A DNA stretch of 64,000 nt from an uncultured bacterium. Lineage in GTDB: Bacteria; Oederibacteriota; PGYV01; Palsa-1178. A model generated the notes under the pieces. It searched no databases, was not told the DNA's origin, and was given only the letters and a program-made list of their open reading frames with translations. Shown piece after piece: positions 55,733 to 64,000 of the stretch; position 1 is the first letter of the stretch; every line of letters begins with the position of its first letter. The stretch spans positions 1 to 64,000 of the forward strand of contig CALAOR010000010.1 of the NCBI GenBank assembly GCA_937889595.1. The letters run 5' to 3'. A program made the position numbers and the translations under genes.

Positions 55733-55863
55733 TTGGCGGGGGAGGCTGGGTGGGGAAGTTCGGAATTCGGAGTTGTGCAGGGCGTAAGTCAGGCTTTTTG
55801 GACATACGGATCGGGTTAATTATTACTTACGAATTTGGGCCTGCAACATACCTTAATTCTTCC

Positions 55864-55892
55864 TTGTAATATCCCACGCAATATCTTATAAT
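55864..55892 (+). promoter_or_regulatory. Candidate promoter for the 2-oxoacid oxidoreductase operon
   Basis: TTGTAA (55864-55869), 17 bases, TATAAT (55887-55892), leaving a leader of about 100 bases. Confidence 0.5.
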
Positions 55893-55997
55893 AATCTCAC
55901 TTGTTTTGTATTGTATGGTGAAATTGGAATGGGTTGTAATTGTTTCATTTTATTACATATTTTCATGCCAAAAGGGCATGCTTAAAACGGAGATTTC

Positions 55998-56228
55998 ATG
56001 AGAAAAGGCAGAATAATAATAGAAGTTGACAGGTGCAAGGGATGCCTTTTGTGCATTGCGGCCTGCAAGCCCAAACAGATAAAGATAAGCAAGAAAATGA
56101 ATAAAACAGGTTATAATATTGTGGAATTCTGCGATGAAGGCAAGTGTAATGCCTGTACGCTTTGCGGCATAATCTGTCCTGACGCGGCCATAGAAGTCAT
56201 AGAGATAATAGAAACGGAGAAAAAATGA
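55998..56228 (+). CDS. korD: 2-oxoacid:ferredoxin oxidoreductase, ferredoxin-like delta subunit
   Basis: A 76-residue 2[4Fe-4S] protein. Eight Cys lie in CKGCLLCIAACKP and CNACTLCGIICPD, the standard pattern. It passes electrons from the TPP site to external ferredoxin. It overlaps the alpha subunit by ATGA. The kor label follows the D-A-B-C order; vor-type specificity is equally possible. Confidence 0.88.
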   Translation: MRKGRIIIEVDRCKGCLLCIAACKPKQIKISKKMNKTGYNIVEFCDEGKCNACTLCGIICPDAAIEVIEIIETEKK

Positions 56229-57292
56229 CATCTGACAATAAAAAAGCTTTTATAAAAGGAAATCACGCGGTTGTTGAAGCGGCCCTTGACGCGGGATGCA
56301 GGTTTTACGCGGGGTACCCCATCACGCCCCAAAACGAGATACCTGAATTCATGTCAAAACGCATGCCTGAGGTTGGCGGCACGTTCATACAGGCTGAAAG
56401 CGAACTCATATCGGTTAACATGGTTTTTGGTGCGGTTGCCGCAGGGGCCAGGGCCATGACCACTTCGTCCTCGCCCGGCATATCGCTTATGCAGGAAGGC
56501 ATATCATACATGGCTGGCTGTGAGTTGCCCGGCGTGCTGGTTAATGTAATGCGCGGCGGGCCGGGACTCGGGAACATACAGCCGTCGCAGAGCGATTATT
56601 TCCAGGCTGTAAAACCGGGGCACGGCGATTTCAGGATGATAACGCTCGCGCCAAGCAGCATCCAGGAAATGTATGATCTTACTTTTGACGCTTTTGACCT
56701 TGCCGACAAATACAGGAACCCGGTCATGATACTCGCGGACGGGCTTTTGGGCCAGCTCATGGAAAACGTTGAGCTGAAAAGGGACAGGAAACCATTATAT
56801 TTAAACACGCCAAAGCCGTGGGCATTGACAGGGGCGAAGGGACGCGACGGGCAGAGGATACTTTCCCTCCTGATGCAGCCGGGCGTGCTTGAAAAACATA
56901 ATTTCAAGCTTAAGGAAAAATACGACCTTATAACAAAAACCGAGAAACGTTTTGAATTGTCGGGCATGGAAAATAACCCGGATTACCTGATAGCGGCGTT
57001 CGGGACCGTGGGCAGGATTTCAAAAGGAACGATCAGGCTTTTAAAACAGGACGGAATAAACACGGGGCTTTTCAGGCCCATCACCGTGTGGCCATACCCG
57101 TATGAAGCCTTAAAAGAAGCCGCTAAAAATGTGAAAAAGATATTCGTGTTTGAGATGAACCTGGGGCAGATGGTCGAGGACGTCAGGCTTGCCGTCGAAG
57201 ACTCGTCAAAGATCGAATTTTACGGAAGGCCGGGCGGCGGCGTACCCACTGCCGAGGAACTTTACAACTTCATAAAAGGGAAGGTCGGATAA
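56225..57292 (+). CDS. korA: 2-oxoacid:ferredoxin oxidoreductase, alpha subunit
   Basis: A 355-residue subunit. The pyrimidine-binding domain I begins GNHAVVEAALDAGCRFYAGYPITPQNEI; the YPITP motif is diagnostic. MTTSSSPGISLM and GPGLGNIQPSQSDYFQAVK follow, and the C-terminal domain has TVWPYPYEALKEA. The complex converts a 2-oxoacid and CoA to acyl-CoA, CO2 and reduced ferredoxin. It is second in the operon. Confidence 0.92.
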   Translation: MTSDNKKAFIKGNHAVVEAALDAGCRFYAGYPITPQNEIPEFMSKRMPEVGGTFIQAESELISVNMVFGAVAAGARAMTTSSSPGISLMQEGISYMAGCELPGVLVNVMRGGPGLGNIQPSQSDYFQAVKPGHGDFRMITLAPSSIQEMYDLTFDAFDLADKYRNPVMILADGLLGQLMENVELKRDRKPLYLNTPKPWALTGAKGRDGQRILSLLMQPGVLEKHNFKLKEKYDLITKTEKRFELSGMENNPDYLIAAFGTVGRISKGTIRLLKQDGINTGLFRPITVWPYPYEALKEAAKNVKKIFVFEMNLGQMVEDVRLAVEDSSKIEFYGRPGGGVPTAEELYNFIKGKVG

Positions 57293-57293
57293 T

Positions 57294-58040
57294 ATGTCAA
57301 CCGAAAAAACAATATACAAAAAGCCAACGTCGCTGACGGACAGGCCCTTCACGTACTGCTGGGGCTGCGGGCATTCCACAATTCACAAGCTCATTGCCGA
57401 GATAGTGGACGAGCTTGGCATACGGGAAACCATAATCGGCGTCGCGCCCGTGGGCTGCGCTGTGTTTGCCTATGATTTCTGGAACTTTGACGTAACCGAA
57501 GCCGCGCATGGAAGGGCTCCTGTGGTCGCGACCGCCATCAAAAGGGTGCATCCCGGTAAGACTGTTTTCTGTTACCAGGGGGACGGGGACCTGGCATCCA
57601 TAGGCATGGCGGAGATAATACATACCGCGAACCGCGGGGAAAACATAACAGTGATATTCATAAACAATACCAATTACGGCATGACAGGCGGGCAACTTGC
57701 GCCTACTTCGCTTATCGGCCAGGTGACAACCACTTCGCCCAACGGCAGGGATGTCAAGAACTACGGATATCCGATAAGGGTCTCCGAGCTCCTGGCCCAG
57801 TTCGAGGGCGTAAAATACCTGGAACGCGTGAAAGTAACCGATGCTGTGTCCGTGATAAAGGCAAAAAAGGTAATTAAAAAAGCATTCATGAACCAGATAA
57901 ACGGCGTGGGATTTTCCATGGTTGAAGTACTGGCGTCCTGCCCGGCAAACTGGCGGAAAGACCCGATAGAGTCAAACGAGATGATAGACGGGGAGATAAG
58001 CAAGTATTATCAAGTCGGGGTTATAAAGGACGTGAAGTAA
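57294..58040 (+). CDS. korB: 2-oxoacid:ferredoxin oxidoreductase, beta (TPP-binding) subunit
   Basis: A 248-residue subunit. The TPP motif is visible as GDGDLASIGMAEIIH ... NNTNYGMTGGQ, and the N-terminal FTYCWGCGHSTIHKL is typical of korB/vorA. It begins 1 base after the alpha stop. GRAPVVATAIKRVHP also fits the family. Confidence 0.92.
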   Translation: MSTEKTIYKKPTSLTDRPFTYCWGCGHSTIHKLIAEIVDELGIRETIIGVAPVGCAVFAYDFWNFDVTEAAHGRAPVVATAIKRVHPGKTVFCYQGDGDLASIGMAEIIHTANRGENITVIFINNTNYGMTGGQLAPTSLIGQVTTTSPNGRDVKNYGYPIRVSELLAQFEGVKYLERVKVTDAVSVIKAKKVIKKAFMNQINGVGFSMVEVLASCPANWRKDPIESNEMIDGEISKYYQVGVIKDVK

Positions 58041-58101
58041 GGCGGGGGCGGAAGGCGAGTTCGGAGTTCGGAGTTAGTATAAAATTACTGAAGGAGTTTT
58101 C

Positions 58102-58638
58102 ATGAAAGAACAGATAATAATCGCCGGGTCCGGCGGGCAGGGGGTTTTGACCCTCGGTATTTTTATAGCACGCGTGGCCGTATATGAAAACAAGAATGCC
58201 GCCTGGCTGCCGTCATACGGCGCGGAAAAACGCGGCGGATTTTCGTTTTGCTCCCTGGTCATATCCGACGAGGAAATATTTTCGCCTGTCGTGGAGACCG
58301 CCGACACCCTGATCGCTTTTGACCAGCGCGCCCTTGATTCTTACGTCCAGAGAACATCAAAAAAAACCCTTGTGATTGAAAACAGCTCCCTTATCCTGCA
58401 TGACAATATAAACGCGGACAAAAAAATATTGATCCCGGCCAGCGATATGGCCAAGAACCTTGATGCCTCCAAGGTGGCGAACATAATCATGGCGGGGGCG
58501 TACATTGGCATAAGGAAGTTATTCTCTCAGGAAAGCGCCAGGGTTGTCATACAGGATATGCTCGGCAGCAAAGCCGGAAAACTCATAGAAAAAAACCTGT
58601 CGGCTTTTGAGCAGGGTTTTGATTTCGCGGGAAAGTAA
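58102..58638 (+). CDS. korC: 2-oxoacid:ferredoxin oxidoreductase, gamma subunit
   Basis: A 178-residue subunit. It opens IIIAGSGGQGVLTLG, the family signature, with WLPSYGAEKRGGFSFC near residue 35. AAGGAG precedes ATG. Together with D, A and B it completes a four-subunit enzyme. Branched-chain, oxoglutarate or generic oxoacid use cannot be told apart here. Confidence 0.92.
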   Translation: MKEQIIIAGSGGQGVLTLGIFIARVAVYENKNAAWLPSYGAEKRGGFSFCSLVISDEEIFSPVVETADTLIAFDQRALDSYVQRTSKKTLVIENSSLILHDNINADKKILIPASDMAKNLDASKVANIIMAGAYIGIRKLFSQESARVVIQDMLGSKAGKLIEKNLSAFEQGFDFAGK

Positions 58639-58681
58639 GGCTTCATATCCATAATACGCCAAGGAGCAAAGCGCAGACAAA

Positions 58682-59146
58682 ATGAGAATCAGGAAAGCAC
58701 ATATTAAGGACGCGTACAGGATACAGGCCCTGCTGAAAAAATACTCGGCTGAAGGCGAACTCATAATAAGGCCCATGGGCGATATTTTCGCGCAAATAAG
58801 GGATTTTTTCATCCTGGACAAAAAAGGCCGGCCCGCGGGCATGATCGCGCTCCATGTTTACTGGGAGGACCTTGGCGAGGTAAGGTCCCTGATAATAGAG
58901 AAAAGCCTGCGGAGCAAAGGGATGGGGGAAAAACTCCTCGGACATGCCGTCAAAGAAGCAAAGTTGATCGGAATAAAAAAAATATTTGCCCTGACAAAAA
59001 TCCCGGATTTTTTCTTAAAGTACGGTTTCAAAAAAATATCACGTTCAAAACTGCCCCATAAGATATGGCGGGACTGCTTTAACTGCCCGAAGTACCCGAA
59101 ACACTGCGATGAGACGGCGGTTATTTACAGGATAAGGGAAAGTTAA
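58682..59146 (+). CDS. GNAT N-acetyltransferase, ArgA-like
   Basis: A 154-residue GNAT protein: RIRKAHIKDAYRIQALLKKY, EVRSLIIEKSLRSKGMGEKL (acetyl-CoA loop) and FALTKIPDFFLKYGFKKI. The C-terminus LPHKIWRDCFNCPK with CDETAVIY is the signature of short N-acetylglutamate synthases, which start arginine synthesis. Three Cys in this tail may bind metal. There are no arginine genes nearby, so the substrate is likely but unproven. Confidence 0.78.
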   Translation: MRIRKAHIKDAYRIQALLKKYSAEGELIIRPMGDIFAQIRDFFILDKKGRPAGMIALHVYWEDLGEVRSLIIEKSLRSKGMGEKLLGHAVKEAKLIGIKKIFALTKIPDFFLKYGFKKISRSKLPHKIWRDCFNCPKYPKHCDETAVIYRIRES

Positions 59147-59193
59147 AGGGCTCAAATCCCGTGGTTCAGTTTGGCCCATGGAAAAGGACAAAA

Positions 59194-62100
59194 ATGAAGG
59201 ACGACTACAAGGCAATCACAGTCAACTTTGAGATCACCATAAAAGAGGACCGCGGAAAATTCATCGGCCAGTGCCGCGACCTTCCCGGGCTTGTGGTCAG
59301 CGGGTCCGGTAAAAGCGAAGTTATCAAGAATATCAGGGCCGCCATACCGCTTTATCTGCGTTACGTGCCCAAGGAAAGCTTCATACCTGTTTTTGAAAAC
59401 GGGTTTTCCCAGATCATATATGATTTCGAGGAATTTAACGGGCAGTTGTACGCCTGCACAAATAAGGACTCGGTGGTCAGGACCACGACCGGCGACTCGG
59501 GCGCCTGGGAAACTGTAAGCATAGCCAATATTTTCTCGCCTTATTTTAACCCGCCTGTCGGTCATACCAAAACTTTTGACCAGGAAACCCTCGGCGATTA
59601 CACGCCCCAGGTTTACTGCATGAAGACGTTTTCCGACATGGGCACACCAAAGCTTTTCTGCGGCACTAACGCAAACGGCGGCATATATGAGACACTGGAC
59701 GGAAAGAACTGGTCGCTTTCATTCAACAGCGGCGAGGCCAGGATACACTGCCTGGAAGCGTTCCGCGGCCGGCTTTTCGCCGGAACCTCAACGGAAGGGA
59801 AAATATACACATATAACGGGACAAACTGGGTTGTGTCGCTTAATACCGCGGAACTTGCCGTATCATGCTTCGGGTTATACCGCGATTATCTTTACGCCGG
59901 CACATACCCGAACGGCCTTGTTTACAGGACGGCGGACGGCATAAACTGGCAGAAAATATTCGACACAAACCAGAGTTTTGTAAATGATTTTTTTGTTTTC
60001 AAGAACAGGCTTTACGCGTCCACGGCAAAGGCCGGCGGCGGGCTCATATACATGACGGAAGACGGCACAAACTGGATCGAAAATTTTTTCTCGGAAAAAG
60101 ACGTCAACTTCTACAGGTTCGAGGCTTTCGGGAACGGTATGTATGTGGGCAGCGGGGATAACGGCAGGGTGTACAAGACTTTAGACGGCAAATCCTGGAT
60201 ACTGGCTTTCCAGACGGACGAGGAGGACATCAGGGCGCTTCATTTGTTTAACGGCTACCTTTACTTCGGCTCCTCGGCCAAAGGCAGGATATTCAGGACC
60301 ACAATATCAAACACACCTCCGCCGGGATTATTTGACGCAATGGTTTCCGAGATAACGTCGCACAGCGCGGTTATTACATGGTCCACCGACAGGGAGGCCC
60401 GGACCATAGTGGAGTACGGCAAAGACACAACTTACGGTAATAACATAATAAATGAAACCCTGACCACAAAACATAAGATCACACTTAATAACTTAAAGTC
60501 CTTAAATGAGTATCATTTCAGGATACTGACTTATTCGGACGTGGGGAGTTTTTCGGGGATACTGTCCGATTACAGTTTTACCACATCGGCTGCGGTCACT
60601 CCGAAGCTGTCGTCAAAGTCGCACCCCGAACAGGAACTCTGGTACAACAGGTCCGACGCGACCATAGAGTGGGGGATGCACCCTGACGTAAAACAGTACT
60701 TATATTTCATGGACAGGAACCCGGATACAGTACCGGACACGGCCAAATGCACGGCCACGGTAAAGGAAAACGTCACGGTTAAAAATCTCGATGACGGGAT
60801 CTGGTATTTCCACGTCTTAATCGAGGATAAGGCGGGCAATATAAGCCCGGAAGTTTCGCATTTTACGGTAAAGATCGACACTGTGGCCCTGTCACCCGAG
60901 CCGGTTTCCACGACGCATCCCGAGGGAGAAAAATGGTATTCCAATAACATGCCGGTCTTCCAGTGGCAGCCGCCGCATGATCTGTCGGGGATTGAAGGAT
61001 ACTACTATCTCGTGGATGAAATGCCTAATACCCTGCCTACCGATAAGGCGGGAATTTTCACGGACACCAACATGGTAAAAATAAAATCACTGGAAGACGG
61101 GATAAAATATTTTCACATAGTGTCAAAGGATAAGGCCGGAAATACCGGGACAAAGGCGGCCCACCTGAGGGTCAATATAGACACACACTCGCTGCCGCCG
61201 GTTGTAGGTTCGCGCACGCATCCGGATGAAAAATCCTGGTATAACACAAAACGCGTCGAGATACACATGGCAAAGCCGCATGACCTGTCCGGTATTGAGG
61301 GTTTTTATTACCTTGTTGACCAGCGCCCGGATACCGAACCGTTTGAAAATGACTGCATTTATAAGACTACAAGCGATACGGAACTGCCGGATAAACAGGA
61401 CGGCACCTGGTACATACACGTGAAATCGAAGGATATGGCCGGCAATATCTCAAAAGAAACGACGCATTTCAGGTTTAATGTGGACACGCAGGCCCTGCCG
61501 CCGCATATATCGTCGGTGACCCACCCCGACCCGCACAAGTGGTATAACATCAGGAAAGCGCAGTTCAGGATATCAAAGCCCGAAGACATGTCGGGCATAG
61601 AAGGTTTTTATTATTGCATAGATAACGCGGAAAAAACAGTGCCGCAGCTGAACGCCACCTGGACCGACAAAGATACGATATTTTCCGTGGATTTAAAGGA
61701 CGGCGAGTGGTATCTGCACGTGGTTTCAAAGGATAAGGCGGGGAACACCGGATTTATGGCGTCGCATTACCGTTTTAATATAGACACTGTGGCAAAGCCG
61801 CCGAAAATATTCTCCAGGACGCATCCTGACCAGGAAATATGGTACAACAATTCCATCCCGGAACTTCACTGGGACACGTCCGAGGATATGTCGGGCATAG
61901 AAGGATATTATTATGTTCTCGATGAAAAACATAATACCGTCCCGTCAAAGGACCTGGGTGAGTGGATGCCGTCAAACCAGATAACCCTCCCGCAGTTAAA
62001 GGACGGCATATGGTATTTCCACGTGATATCAAAGGATAATGCCGGCAATTACGGCTGGGAAGCGTCACATTACAGGATGAAAATAGACACCATAGTGGAG

Positions 62101-64000
62101 CAGCCGAAAGTGTCATCCCCGACGCATGTGTCCGAGGATACATGGTATAATTTGCCGGTCGTCAAGCTTGCCTGGACAGTGCCGCCGGATTTGTCAAAGA
62201 TAAAGCAGTTTTACTGCCTGTTCGCGAAGGAAAAGCACCTGAAGATATCTCCCGAAATAGCGGCGGCCACCGACAAGCGCGAAGCAGAGTATACGGTGGA
62301 CAGGGAAGGCGTGTATTATTTCCACATAACAGCCGAAGATAACGCGGGGAATATAGGCGAGGATCCGTTCATATTCCGGGTAAATATTGATTTAAAAGCG
62401 GATCCGCCCGACGTGTCTTCATCGACCCATCCGAATCCGGAAAGGTATTACTCCACCGTAAACCCGGTATTTGTAGTGGAGCGCGTGGAGGATCTATCCG
62501 GGGCCGAAGGTTTTTACTACATGGTGGACCGCACCCCCGATACCATGCCGGACAGGAAAACAGCGAAGTTTACAAAAGAGACAACCATTAAAATAATAGA
62601 GAACCTGGATGACGGTGAATGGTACTTCCATATAACCTTAAAAGACAAAGCCGGCAACACAGGCACCAAGGCGAGCCACTATAAATTCAAGATCGAGACA
62701 AACCCGCCTGAGGTGTCAATAAAGGACCTAAAACAGCACCAGAATTCCGAAACTTTTGACGTGGAATGGACGGGCGAAGACAAGGAATCCGGGGTTTACA
62801 GTTTTGACGTCGAGTATAAGGAAGGCGAGAAAGGCAAATGGAAGATATGGCTGAAGGAAACAAAGAGCAGGGCCACATCCTTTAAGGGCGAGGACGGCAT
62901 CACGTATTACTTCAGGGCAAAGGCGCGGGATAATGCCGGCAACTGGTCCGAGTATTTTGAGCAGGATTCCATACATACCACCATTGACGTATCGCCTCCC
63001 TCCCAGATAACGCAGCTGGTCGCAAAACCCGTCAGGGAGGGGAAAATAAACATAGAGTGGTCAAAGGCCGTGGATTCCATAGCGGGCCTTGATTATTACA
63101 GGATATACCGCTCATCTGTTTCAGGGCAGCTGGGAATGCAGATCAATTACGACGCCGCTACTTTTGAAACAAAGTTCACGGACGATTCAAAGGATCTCGA
63201 AGATGGCATAATTTACTACTATACAGTACGCGCCGTGGATAAAGTGGGCAATGAAAGGGAAAGCGGCAACAAGCAGGTTTTGGCCATATGCGACAGGTTT
63301 TCCATGCCGCCGGTCGTGCGTTCGATGACGCATCCCATGCAGCAGGACTGGTATAATAATAAAAACATCAAGCTTACCTGGGATACGCCCCAGGATGCCA
63401 CGAAGATCACCGGATATTATTTTATATTTGATCAGATGGCCACGACGGTCCCCGGCGTTAAAGACGGGACATGGTACACGGACAATGAAATTGATTTTAA
63501 TAACGCGGCTGACGGCACCTGGTATTTCCACATAATATCAAAGGACGAGGCGGGCAATGTGTCGGAGGAAGCGACGCATTACGCCATAAACATAGATTCC
63601 ACAAAGCCGAAACCGCCCGTGACAACATCGATCACGCACGGGGATTTTAACCAGTGGTACAACAATAACTCGCCGTCTTTTTCGTGGACAACGCCGTCAG
63701 ATCCGGCCGGCGTTGAAGGTTACTACTATATATTCAACCAGATCAAGAACACGGTCCCTGACATAACAACCGCCAGCTGGACACGCGGCACCATGGCTTC
63801 CTTTGTCGATGTGCCTGACGGTATCTGGTACCTGCATGTAATTGCCAAAGACAGCGCGGGCAACATATCGGACGACGCGTCGCACATGCAGATCAATGTC
63901 GCCATGACGCCGCCCCCGCCGCTTGTTTTCTCGCAGTCGCACCAGGACCAGGAAAAGTGGTACAGGGAGACAAATGTCAAGCTGCAGTGGAAACCGATGG
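59194..64000 (+). CDS. Very large repeat protein: HicB-like N-terminus, beta-propeller, FN3/Ig-like repeats (3' end outside window)
   Basis: The frame is open from ATG 59194 to the window end (1602 codons, no stop). Residues 1-60 look like a HicB-type domain (ITVNFEITIKEDRGKFIGQC, RDLPGLVVSG, IRAAIPLYL). Residues 65-370 are propeller-type repeats (YETLDGKNW, YTYNGTNW, YRTADGINW, YMTEDGTNW, YKTLDGKSW). An FN3-like domain (375-465) follows. Then come at least ten Ig-like units of about 95 residues, each with a (T/S)HP...WYN start, SGIEG(F/Y)YY, DG(I/E/T)WYFH and KDKAGN; two different FN3 domains interrupt them (about 1165-1365). No signal peptide is visible, which is odd for such an extracellular-looking protein. 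Confidence 0.82.
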   Translation, partial: MKDDYKAITVNFEITIKEDRGKFIGQCRDLPGLVVSGSGKSEVIKNIRAAIPLYLRYVPKESFIPVFENGFSQIIYDFEEFNGQLYACTNKDSVVRTTTGDSGAWETVSIANIFSPYFNPPVGHTKTFDQETLGDYTPQVYCMKTFSDMGTPKLFCGTNANGGIYETLDGKNWSLSFNSGEARIHCLEAFRGRLFAGTSTEGKIYTYNGTNWVVSLNTAELAVSCFGLYRDYLYAGTYPNGLVYRTADGINWQKIFDTNQSFVNDFFVFKNRLYASTAKAGGGLIYMTEDGTNWIENFFSEKDVNFYRFEAFGNGMYVGSGDNGRVYKTLDGKSWILAFQTDEEDIRALHLFNGYLYFGSSAKGRIFRTTISNTPPPGLFDAMVSEITSHSAVITWSTDREARTIVEYGKDTTYGNNIINETLTTKHKITLNNLKSLNEYHFRILTYSDVGSFSGILSDYSFTTSAAVTPKLSSKSHPEQELWYNRSDATIEWGMHPDVKQYLYFMDRNPDTVPDTAKCTATVKENVTVKNLDDGIWYFHVLIEDKAGNISPEVSHFTVKIDTVALSPEPVSTTHPEGEKWYSNNMPVFQWQPPHDLSGIEGYYYLVDEMPNTLPTDKAGIFTDTNMVKIKSLEDGIKYFHIVSKDKAGNTGTKAAHLRVNIDTHSLPPVVGSRTHPDEKSWYNTKRVEIHMAKPHDLSGIEGFYYLVDQRPDTEPFENDCIYKTTSDTELPDKQDGTWYIHVKSKDMAGNISKETTHFRFNVDTQALPPHISSVTHPDPHKWYNIRKAQFRISKPEDMSGIEGFYYCIDNAEKTVPQLNATWTDKDTIFSVDLKDGEWYLHVVSKDKAGNTGFMASHYRFNIDTVAKPPKIFSRTHPDQEIWYNNSIPELHWDTSEDMSGIEGYYYVLDEKHNTVPSKDLGEWMPSNQITLPQLKDGIWYFHVISKDNAGNYGWEASHYRMKIDTIVEQPKVSSPTHVSEDTWYNLPVVKLAWTVPPDLSKIKQFYCLFAKEKHLKISPEIAAATDKREAEYTVDREGVYYFHITAEDNAGNIGEDPFIFRVNIDLKADPPDVSSSTHPNPERYYSTVNPVFVVERVEDLSGAEGFYYMVDRTPDTMPDRKTAKFTKETTIKIIENLDDGEWYFHITLKDKAGNTGTKASHYKFKIETNPPEVSIKDLKQHQNSETFDVEWTGEDKESGVYSFDVEYKEGEKGKWKIWLKETKSRATSFKGEDGITYYFRAKARDNAGNWSEYFEQDSIHTTIDVSPPSQITQLVAKPVREGKINIEWSKAVDSIAGLDYYRIYRSSVSGQLGMQINYDAATFETKFTDDSKDLEDGIIYYYTVRAVDKVGNERESGNKQVLAICDRFSMPPVVRSMTHPMQQDWYNNKNIKLTWDTPQDATKITGYYFIFDQMATTVPGVKDGTWYTDNEIDFNNAADGTWYFHIISKDEAGNVSEEATHYAINIDSTKPKPPVTTSITHGDFNQWYNNNSPSFSWTTPSDPAGVEGYYYIFNQIKNTVPDITTASWTRGTMASFVDVPDGIWYLHVIAKDSAGNISDDASHMQINVAMTPPPPLVFSQSHQDQEKWYRETNVKLQWKPM

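Noticed and set aside
59149-59180. T-arm-like sequence (ggctcaaatccc) suggesting a tRNA
   Set aside because: No acceptor, D or anticodon arms can be formed around it, and it lies across a gene end and the next start region.

Overview
The window reads as one 64 kb stretch of chromosome from an uncultivated, probably anaerobic, Gram-negative-like bacterium. Basis: a four-subunit ferredoxin-dependent 2-oxoacid oxidoreductase, a 2-hydroxyacyl-CoA dehydratase activase, a bacteriohemerythrin, two lipoproteins, and large secreted proteins with Thr/Pro linkers and C-terminal 'YPNP...G(T/S/V)Y' domains. This secreted-protein style recalls candidate phyla related to Elusimicrobia, Goldbacteria and Firestonebacteria; the placement is an inference and no rRNA is present. 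Promoters are ordinary sigma-70 type: TTGACA-N17-TATAAT or a close variant was found upstream of about ten genes.

Layout. 0-25.5 kb: end of a secreted protein, a GT4 glycosyltransferase, a 1438-residue activase, c-di-GMP genes (PAS-GGDEF and PAS3-HD-GYP), lipoproteins, hemerythrin, DUF2079 protein, dienelactone hydrolase, pirin, two duplicated CheY-like regulators, small zinc-ribbon proteins, a methyltransferase, membrane proteins, and an overlapping minus-strand pair resembling the MrfB/MrfA DNA repair nuclease and helicase. 25.6-33.2 kb: core block rpsF-ssb-rpsR-DUF2232-rplI-dnaB-alr followed by ruvC-ruvA-ruvB. 33.5-44.8 kb: three large secreted proteins, namely a DUF5122-type beta-propeller, a gingipain-like C25 peptidase carrying two CBM3-like modules, and a GH5 cellulase with a CBM11-like module. 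The last two are bracketed by 56-bp direct repeats and suggest cellulose attack with cellulose-bound proteolysis.

45-52.7 kb is accessory DNA. A BRO-N gene and two small proteins sit between related direct repeats. Next comes an AT-rich island with a divergent class III cyclase-like protein, a type I dehydroquinase-like protein that lacks a usual active-site Gln, an IS3 transposase remnant, and an 804-residue Mrr-like nuclease-NACHT ATPase. The island looks like phage defence and is the best candidate for an undescribed system. 52.8-64 kb returns to normal base composition: NUDIX, STAS, GGDEF, the korDABC-like operon, an ArgA-like acetyltransferase, and a very large protein that begins with a HicB-like domain, continues with propeller and FN3/Ig-like repeats, and runs off the window end.

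Intergenic DNA is unusually rich in structure. A family of palindromic elements bounded by GATACTGTCGGAAAA-type ends occurs at 6.1, 10.9, 13.9, 16.8-17.2 and 30.8 kb. Two of the copies have diverged arms that still pair. Other families are TGTAG...CTACA palindromes, the repeat cassettes around the BRO-N gene, and elements containing agctttagcgaagg. No tRNA, rRNA or CRISPR array was recognised.
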